Assembly: GCA_000320545.1 (NCBI GenBank)
Contig: ADNK01000946.1
Span: 2,501-44,074 of the forward strand
DNA from: Bigelowiella natans CCMP2755
Taxonomy: Eukaryota; Cercozoa; Chlorarachniophyceae
Direction of reading: 5' to 3'
Length of the DNA: 41,574 nucleotides
Part shown: in pieces, positions 35,761 through 41,574 of the stretch
Numbering within the stretch: the first letter of the stretch is position 1
Layout: each line of letters opens with the position of its first letter
The notes under the pieces: model-generated
What the model was told of the DNA's origin: nothing
Databases searched by the model: none
Seen by the model: only the letters and a program-made list of their open reading frames with translations
Program-made: the position numbers and the translations under genes

Positions 35761-36789
35761 CTGTTGAGGGAGAACATTCACTTAGAAGGCAATGGCATCA
35801 TGCTTATGGAAATGCTCGTGTTGTGGTGTTGCCTTCCTCAAGCCCCCCACCCCCCCTATTTAAGTATTTACGAATATTTTTTGCAGAATCAAAAGAGGAA
35901 CAACGGTAACACAGTGAAAACTATTGACGACGACGAAGATTTTTACTCTGCAAGGTAAGGCTCGATCGTAGGTAAGGCGCATGAGAATGACGAGCATGCA
36001 AGAAACACATTGAGATACACAAACGCTTGCCAATCCACCCCAAAGGCTCCCCCTTCAACCGAAGGCATGTGTACGGCAAATCCTACTCAAATCAGTTGTT
36101 GCGATATATGGATTTGACTAGGGGGGGTTGTTTTGTGGGGTTGGGCAGAAGGAAGAGAAAGTACAGGAAGTAGGGGGCTGCTTTCTTGAGCGGGAACGGC
36201 AAGAAAAGTTCCATCGAAGGCGCAACTTGTCGAATCACCGTTGTTTTACATGCTGCGACAACACAAATGGAGAAAAAAACACGAGAAAACGAGAATTCTC
36301 TTCATTCTCTTCCATTCCCGGAGAAAAGTAACATCGGAAATGTGTGATTCTTTCACGAGATGAAGTCTCAGTGAGTCACCTTCATAATGTAAAACGAAGG
36401 CCATTTTCTTGCTGCGTTTGCAAGATTTCTCGGGATTTTGTTGTCGTCGTGTAAATTCCCAAACCCCTCCCTTGTGCCACGTGTCCTGCCGGCTCCTGGA
36501 ACATGGCATTCAGACTGTCTCTGACTATTTTAGGAAGTTTGTTGCTTAAAATGATGACTGAGTGCATTTGGGAGCTACGGAGGGCTCTCCTGGACAACAA
36601 TACTAAGGGCAGGCAGCTGGAATAAAGAACCCATTCAAATGACCCCCCAGCCAAGCCCTCTTAGTTCATTCAATGATCGGATTTGAACGAAGAGATCACC
36701 TAGAATTGAGCTCATAAGGCCACTGGATACTTTAGGCTTGCAGGCTTGCGGTTTTGGCGTGAGTCTCCGTCATAGCTGAGAACAGCATC
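35761..36789. other. divergent intergenic region (MFS / amino acid transporter)
   Basis: This 1-kb gap must hold the promoter of the plus-strand amino acid transporter and the missing 5' exons or promoter of the minus-strand MFS gene. Apart from a G-rich run near 36121-36145 and the possible helix-1 exon at 35872-35947, I see no feature. Open frames on the minus strand at 36246-36654 lack any recognisable motif. Confidence 0.5.
35872..35947 (-). other. possible first-helix exon of the MFS gene
   Basis: On the minus strand this stretch is bounded by AG (35949-35948) and GT (35871-35870). It reads as a hydrophobic segment containing FVVVNSFHCVTVVPLLIL, which has the character of an MFS helix 1. 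Its outgoing phase 0 does not match the phase 2 entry of the exon at 35760. Either a border is wrong or an unseen exon lies between. The plus strand over the same bases is also open, encoding a Lys/Asn/Asp-rich peptide. Confidence 0.3.
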
Positions 36790-38060
36790 ATGAGTGAAGA
36801 GCAACAAGGGGTGAACGTCCCTCTCCTCAGCCCACCCCCTGAGCAACAGAACCTGCTCTCGGCGCCACCATCAGATGATGCGAAGTATGGATCCTTTGAG
36901 ACAAACACTCCGAAAACCTCGCCATTGACTGGAATCAACATCGACCCCAACCACTTAAGGCTCTCTCAGTCAAACACCGACCTAGTGCTTCGCCCCATTG
37001 TCAAAAAGCCCACGTTGGAAAGGGTGTTCTCCAGGATAGAACCGGGAAGCTTGCGAGGCACCACTTTCACACTAACCTCTAGTGCGATTGGCGCCGGAAT
37101 GCTATCGTTGGGCCTTGTGATGAAAACAGTAGGACTTGGACTTGGCGTAGGCCTGACGATTGTAGGAGCTCTGCTAGCGTACGCCTCGCTAATAATGCTC
37201 TTGGACACTGCAGATACAATACTGCTGGCACGAGGAATGACTGGGGGGAGGCGGATATCTTACTCTGAAATCGTTGAACAAGTTCTTGGAGAAAGGTGGA
37301 GCATTGTGGTGGAAGCCGTCTTCTGCGTCTACTCTTTTGGTGTGATTGTCGGCTACTTTCTGGTTATCGGAACGTCAATAGACGACCTATTCGAGGCTGT
37401 CTTCAATATCCAAATATCTGATAATAGTCTTGCTATCTTGCTTGCCGCAACCCTAGCAACACCGCTCTGCATGAAGAGGGACATTTCGTCTCTTACGATG
37501 GCTAGCATGCTGCAAATCGCAACGATGGGTTATATCTCGTTGGTGGTAGCGTATCGAGGATGGAATGCAGGCAGCCTGAGCGACACTCCTTCGCTCATAA
37601 TTCGAACAGACAATGGGGGCTCTGGATTTTGCTCCTCCATAACAATTGTTTTCTTTGCGTACAACTGCCATACAAACATGTTCGCCGTGTACTCGTCAAT
37701 GAGATATCCTCTTCTGCGACGCATAAAGAAGGTAATCGTGCGATGTGATCATGCACATCACGCCCATGACACCATTCTATTATTTTGAGGCGATTTCGCA
37801 TTGAAATTCGCAACTTATCGGTACTTTCTGATATAGAGGCAACCACAATTTCTTCGTTTGTGGGGTGTGGTGAATACAACCATGAAACTTGTGGCATAAA
37901 CAAATGCAATGTAGTGCCGACTGTAGTAGTAACGAATGACATTACTACCTAGGCTGCTGGCCGATCGATTGGGATCCAATTTGCGCTTTATTCTCTTGTT
38001 GGTGGATTTGGATATATTCTCTTCAAAAATGAAACCTCAGGTGGGTGCGTGCGTGCGTGC

Positions 38061-38091
<31 letters not shown>

Positions 38092-39190
38092 CGCGCTTGT
38101 TTGTAAAGACAACAATGCTCATATATTACAACTGGAAAATATGATGATGAGGAGGAGGTGGTGGAGGAGGAGGAGAGGGGGAGGGCAGGGTAACGATGAA
38201 AAGTGGTGATATATAATTGGCTGATAAATGGTTCGGCATCCTTTGACACTACTCAGGAAATATTCTCGATAACTTCCCCGTCGATGACAAGCTTGCCTCT
38301 TTAGCTAAGGGAGGACTTGCAATAGCATTACTCATTGGCCTCCCCATAAATATGCATCCAACTCGAGCCAATCTTTTCTCCCTAGCTAGAAAATGGCGTG
38401 GTTGTGGTTGTGCATCCTGCGACTACTCAAATTGCCTTGGCGGTTGCAGTTGGCCTGGACTAGCAGAAGAAGGAAAAGAAGAAGTAGAAGAAGAAGAAGA
38501 AGAAGAAGAAGAAGAAGAAGAAGACAAAAAGAAAGAAGGCATAGAAAATCAAGCGCCGCAGAAAGAAGGCAAACAGGAGGTAATTTGTAAGGAAGTTAAT
38601 CAGTAATATGCAGACATCACCAGCAAGTAGTAGTAGTAGTTGTTGTTGTTGTGGTTGTTGTTGTTGTTGTTGTCGCCATCATCAAGAAGCATTTGTCCAT
38701 GCAAACACTAGAGCTCCATCCACCTACAAGCGGCGCTGTGACAATAACACGTTCAGTGGCAAGCCTTTCGTCATGTGTTGTTACCTGTCTTTCCCCTCCC
38801 ACACAGATTATGAATAATACCCCAAGGAGCGCTATTCCCGGTGTGAGATCCAAAGACGATGATACAATTGCAGCAGGACAACCCAGTCTGACCTCTCATA
38901 TCGCAGTTACTCTGCTGATTTTGGGTAGTGCTCTTTTCCTTGCTCTGAACGTTCCAGAAGTCTCCATTGTGTTTTCCTTTCTCGGGGCGACGGCGTGCAT
39001 TCTGACCTGCTATGTCTTTCCGATCGTAATGTACGTCAGCATTCTTGGCCACGTGCACAGGGATGCCTCTGTTTCTTTTAGACTAGCGATTAAAATAGGG
39101 TTATACACACTCCTGTGCGCTCTCTGCGTGATCGGGGTTGTGAGTATTTACGAGTTAGCTGGGAAAGTAGCAAAAAACCATTCCCAGTAA
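36790..39190 (+). CDS. AAAP-family amino acid transporter (SLC38/AVT-like), 578 aa, 4 exons
   Basis: Exons are 36790-37731, 37953-38040, 38257-38579 and 38807-39190; the phases 0, 1 and 0 close and the stop is TAA. The first 80 residues are a hydrophilic, Pro/Ser-rich cytosolic tail. Helix 1 follows with the family pattern F-T-L-T-S-S-A-I-G-A-G-M-L-S-L-G, where the helix is broken at I-G-x-G. About eleven membrane segments run to the end, the usual number. Family members exchange neutral or cationic amino acids with H+ or Na+, often at vacuolar or lysosomal membranes; the substrate is not readable. Oddity: a hydrophilic loop in exon 3 holds a Cys-rich patch followed by a poly-Glu tract encoded by a GAA microsatellite. 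The gene diverges from the MFS gene. Confidence 0.9.
38041..38097. repeat. GTGC/GT/GC microsatellite at a splice donor
   Basis: The repeat begins at the donor of exon 2 of the amino acid transporter, passing from GTGC units to GT and then GC units. It could offer several competing GT donors. Confidence 0.9.
38466..38522 (+). repeat. (GAA)n microsatellite encoding poly-Glu
   Basis: About 17 GAA or GTA codons in frame inside exon 3 of the amino acid transporter give a Glu tract in a hydrophilic loop. Confidence 0.95.
38622..38675. repeat. TAG/TTG trinucleotide repeats in an intron
   Basis: AGT units followed by TTG units in the last intron of the amino acid transporter. Confidence 0.9.
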
Positions 39191-40275
39191 TGATAATTTT
39201 TAATAATAACAACAAGCAACAACGAAGCAACATCAGCTATATACTATAGCGCTTGCTAGCTTGTGTGTAGTGTGTAGTATACGTGCAAGCACATACTTTA
39301 TGTACGTGTCACAATTCGCTGCCAGGCGGAATGTTCTGGCGTTGGACGCGCGCTTTAGTTTTATTGGACTATATGGTGGTAATGTATGGAGAAGAAAGCA
39401 CACGCTACGTGCTGTGTAATCATTAATAGCTACGTGTGATGTGATGTTCGTTTTCTATGCATTGTGAAAAGCAAACATATAGCATTGTATTATTTGTTCC
39501 AGATAGCTAGTTGGTGACGCAAGGTAGACGGGTGTGATTAATCAACTAAAATTTGTTTAATGTTCATACTTATGTAGGTGTGCAATGCAGCGCGGCCAGG
39601 TGTATGACGCACCGTGCGTCTAATAACGCAAATGTAAACATGCTACCATGATAGGAAAACATCTATAGAATGTACATTTAATACAGCACGCTGCAGCTGC
39701 TATATAGCTAGATAGACTGCTAGCATGTATAATGCCCTACATCTAGCTAGCTAGATGTGCACCCACTTCGATTCATGCGCATGTCTGACATTGCTCTAGC
39801 TAGCTAGCTAAATATATGGCTGCAATGCAATAAGGATAATTGTCCAAAAATAAAGCCGACTAGACTTGGAAAAGGCATCGCAGACTAGATTGTGGTGTTC
39901 CAATGTTGGGATGAGTATAAACTTTGGTTACTCTAGTACTTACTAACAACAAACTTTTGCAAAGCATTATAACGAAAAGCTAGGGCTAAGCAGAGCATGT
40001 GTGCAATGCACATGGCGCAGCAGAGACTACTAGCAGGTAGCTAGAGTGTGGAGCCATCAAACAAGAGCATGCATGGCATCATCGATTTCTCTCCCAGGCG
40101 GGGTGAAACACATATACATAACGCTTCATGCGCTCTGATGCTGCACGTGTTGTACAACCGGAACAGCATCAAATTATTTCTGGATCTCTTCTTCTTGGCG
40201 ACGGTCAAATCAAATAACTTGCCGCTCGTTTCGTAGTACCTTTGCGGTACACGCTGCTGTTGATCATTATCAAGT
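39191..40275. other. convergent intergenic region, partly CTAG-rich
   Basis: No gene is supported. GCTAG and CTAGCTAG words recur at 39241-39270, 39480-39520, 39690-39810 and around 40030, as in the gap at 23800-24840. A short open frame on the minus strand at 40041-40286 overlaps the stop end of the small gene and is probably 3' untranslated sequence. Confidence 0.6.
39690..39815. repeat. second CTAG-rich patch
   Basis: Runs of CTAGCTAGC occur at about 39740-39755 and 39795-39810 with single GCTAG units around them. The word and its convergent intergenic setting match the larger patch at 23800-24840. Confidence 0.7.
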
Positions 40276-40372
40276 CTAGTACTCATCCTGCGTCTTATCC
40301 TTTTTCATTGCTCTCATGTACTTCGCAAAGAGCTTTCGGAGTCTTGCTGCCGGAGAGTATCGAGCCCTGCAA

Positions 40373-40405
<33 letters not shown>

Positions 40406-41389
40406 ACCGTTGTGAAGGGCTAACCATCATTACAACCGTCATGATCTTGCTGTAACACTACTCTGTCTACACTTACCGAGAAGTAGAAGTGGCCTCTTCT
40501 TGTTGATCATCGATTAGAGGGTTCATGGGAGCTGCTGCTGCTCCTGCATCGATTGCGGCGTTTTCAAACCCCTTGGCGACATCCTTCACACTGGAGAAAA
40601 GGAAAAGGAAACGAAAATAATAAGAGGGAGGACTGGTAGCGGCGGTCAAAGCACTTGGTTGTTATGATTAAAACGAGAATGGGAACGAGAGACGTCAAAG
40701 CATTGATGAACTTGGCATTATTTATTCATGCCAAAAGCTCATAACTAAACACAAACTAGTGCCACTGTTACTACTACTACTACTACTTCTACTACTACTA
40801 CTTCCTACTACGGCATCGTACTGTTTTTTGTCTGCATCAGCGACAACTGGATTGCTGACAGTGCGCGTCCTCCCCTCACGTGTCCTGCGATAAGAAAATT
40901 GAACTTAGGTGCGAGAAGAAGAAGAAGAAGAAGAAGAGAAGAAAGAGAAGCTGCTGCTGCTGCTGCTGCTGGTGGTGGTGGTGGTAAGCACTCCTTAATG
41001 CTTTCGTCGCTGAGACAGGTATATATTACTTAAAGCGTATTCATCAAATGCCTATTCAATCTTGCAGCATGCAGCAGCAGGAGGAGTAGATTCACCATCA
41101 GCACCATCATCCATCAACAACACAACTCAATGATTACTTACTCGACGTGCGTAAGATGTGTGCGGTAAAAGTGGATCTCATCAAACTCATTGCCTGTCCA
41201 CGGAAACTCCCTGGAGGCAAAGCAAACACGACGTGATCAGAATCTCAAGGAGGCAATAATAACGATTGCATGAAGGCAGCTTGGTCATCATCTTCATCAT
41301 CATCTTCTTCTATTTCTTGAATGAATCACATACGCTTTGCGATCTAGTGTGGCCTCTTCTTTCTTAAATTCCTCCTTCAGCTCAGCCAT
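40276..41389 (-). CDS. hypothetical protein, 130 aa, 5 exons
   Basis: Minus-strand exons are 41389-41334, 41210-41142, 40884-40822, 40590-40477 and 40366-40276. All four junctions are phase 2 and close without stops, from an ATG at 41389 to a TAG at 40276-40278. The product is hydrophilic. It has a Lys/Glu-rich start (M-A-E-L-K-E-E-F-K-K), a central E-F-P-W-T-G-N-E-F-D-E-I segment, an Ala-rich stretch, and a basic C-terminal helix (R-L-R-K-L-F-A-K-Y-M-R-A-M-K-K). No signal peptide or membrane segment is visible and I recognise no family. It might be a small subunit or cytosolic adaptor, but that is a guess. The introns are full of trinucleotide repeats. The donor of the third exon has alternatives near 40822. 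Confidence 0.68.
40375..40405. repeat. (CAT)n microsatellite in an intron of the small gene
   Basis: About ten ATC/CAT units just inside the last intron of the 130-aa gene. Confidence 0.9.
40770..40804. repeat. (TAC)n microsatellite in an intron of the small gene
   Basis: TAC/CTA units interrupted once, next to the donor of the third exon of the 130-aa gene. Confidence 0.9.
40911..40984. repeat. compound AAG / CTG / GGT repeat in an intron of the small gene
   Basis: Three trinucleotide tracts follow each other: AAG units, then CTG units, then GGT units. Confidence 0.9.
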
Positions 41390-41405
41390 TACTTGCCCGA
41401 CTGAT

Positions 41406-41574
41406 AGTAATGATGATGATGACGAAGAAGAAGAAGAAGAAGAGAAGAAGAAGAAGAAGAGTAGAGAGAGAGTAGAGTAGTAGTAGAGAGAGTAGTAGAG
41501 TAGTAGTAGTAGAGTAGTAGTAGTAGTAGTAGTAGTAACGTAAAGTTAAAGTTAAAGTTAAAGTAAAAGTAAAA
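41406..41574. repeat. compound GAT / AAG / TAG repeats and AAAGTT hexamers at the window end
   Basis: GAT, GAA/AAG, GAGA and TAG tracts run up to 41537, followed by a few TAAAGT-like hexamers to the last base. This lies directly upstream of the start codon of the 130-aa gene, so its promoter would be within or beyond the repeat. Confidence 0.9.

Noticed and set aside
36246-36654. Minus-strand open frames upstream of the amino acid transporter
   Set aside because: No recognisable motif and no splice partner that continues the MFS gene in phase.
41535-41574. Telomere-like hexamers at the window end
   Set aside because: Only a few imperfect TAAAGT/AAAGTT units follow a TAG microsatellite; they do not match a known telomere repeat and look like simple-sequence DNA.

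Overview
This is eukaryotic nuclear DNA, most likely from a unicellular alga or other protist. Genes are broken by many short GT-AG introns, in-frame TAA, TAG and TGA all serve as stops, and microsatellites are dense in introns, intergenic DNA and even exons. There is no sign of bacterial operons. The many introns and mixed transporter content would suit a chlorarachniophyte- or cryptophyte-like alga, but I cannot place the species.

Five gene models are supported. (1) Plus strand, about 820-23088: one giant gene that I assemble from 52 exons in consistent splice phase, giving about 4,487 residues. Its N-terminal third is a long array of Q-x-W / Q-x-F motifs of the ricin-B-type beta-trefoil lectin kind. 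A Cys/His zinc-like cluster follows, then about 1,400 residues of largely helical charged sequence, and finally a polytopic membrane domain of about nine segments. I recognise no family with this order of parts, and it is the main novelty candidate. (2) Minus strand, 25184-28834: an eight-exon RND-superfamily protein of the Patched/Dispatched type (1,066 aa), with introns of only 56-86 nt. (3) Minus strand, 30936 to about 35760: a major facilitator superfamily (MFS) transporter of at least 16 exons, whose 5' end is unresolved. (4) Plus strand, 36790-39190: a four-exon AAAP-type amino acid transporter (578 aa). (5) Minus strand, 40276-41389: a five-exon hypothetical protein (130 aa).

Genes 1 and 2 converge across 2.1 kb of CTAG-rich DNA. 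Genes 3 and 4 diverge across about 1 kb. Genes 4 and 5 converge across 1.1 kb that is again CTAG-rich. Genes 2, 3 and 4 are all predicted membrane transporters, and gene 1 ends in a membrane domain. Nothing in the sequence shows that they act together.

Exon borders were read by eye from splice consensus, reading-frame continuity and motif continuity. Because frame continuity also guided the choice of sites, it is not fully independent evidence. Individual borders may be wrong by a few codons.
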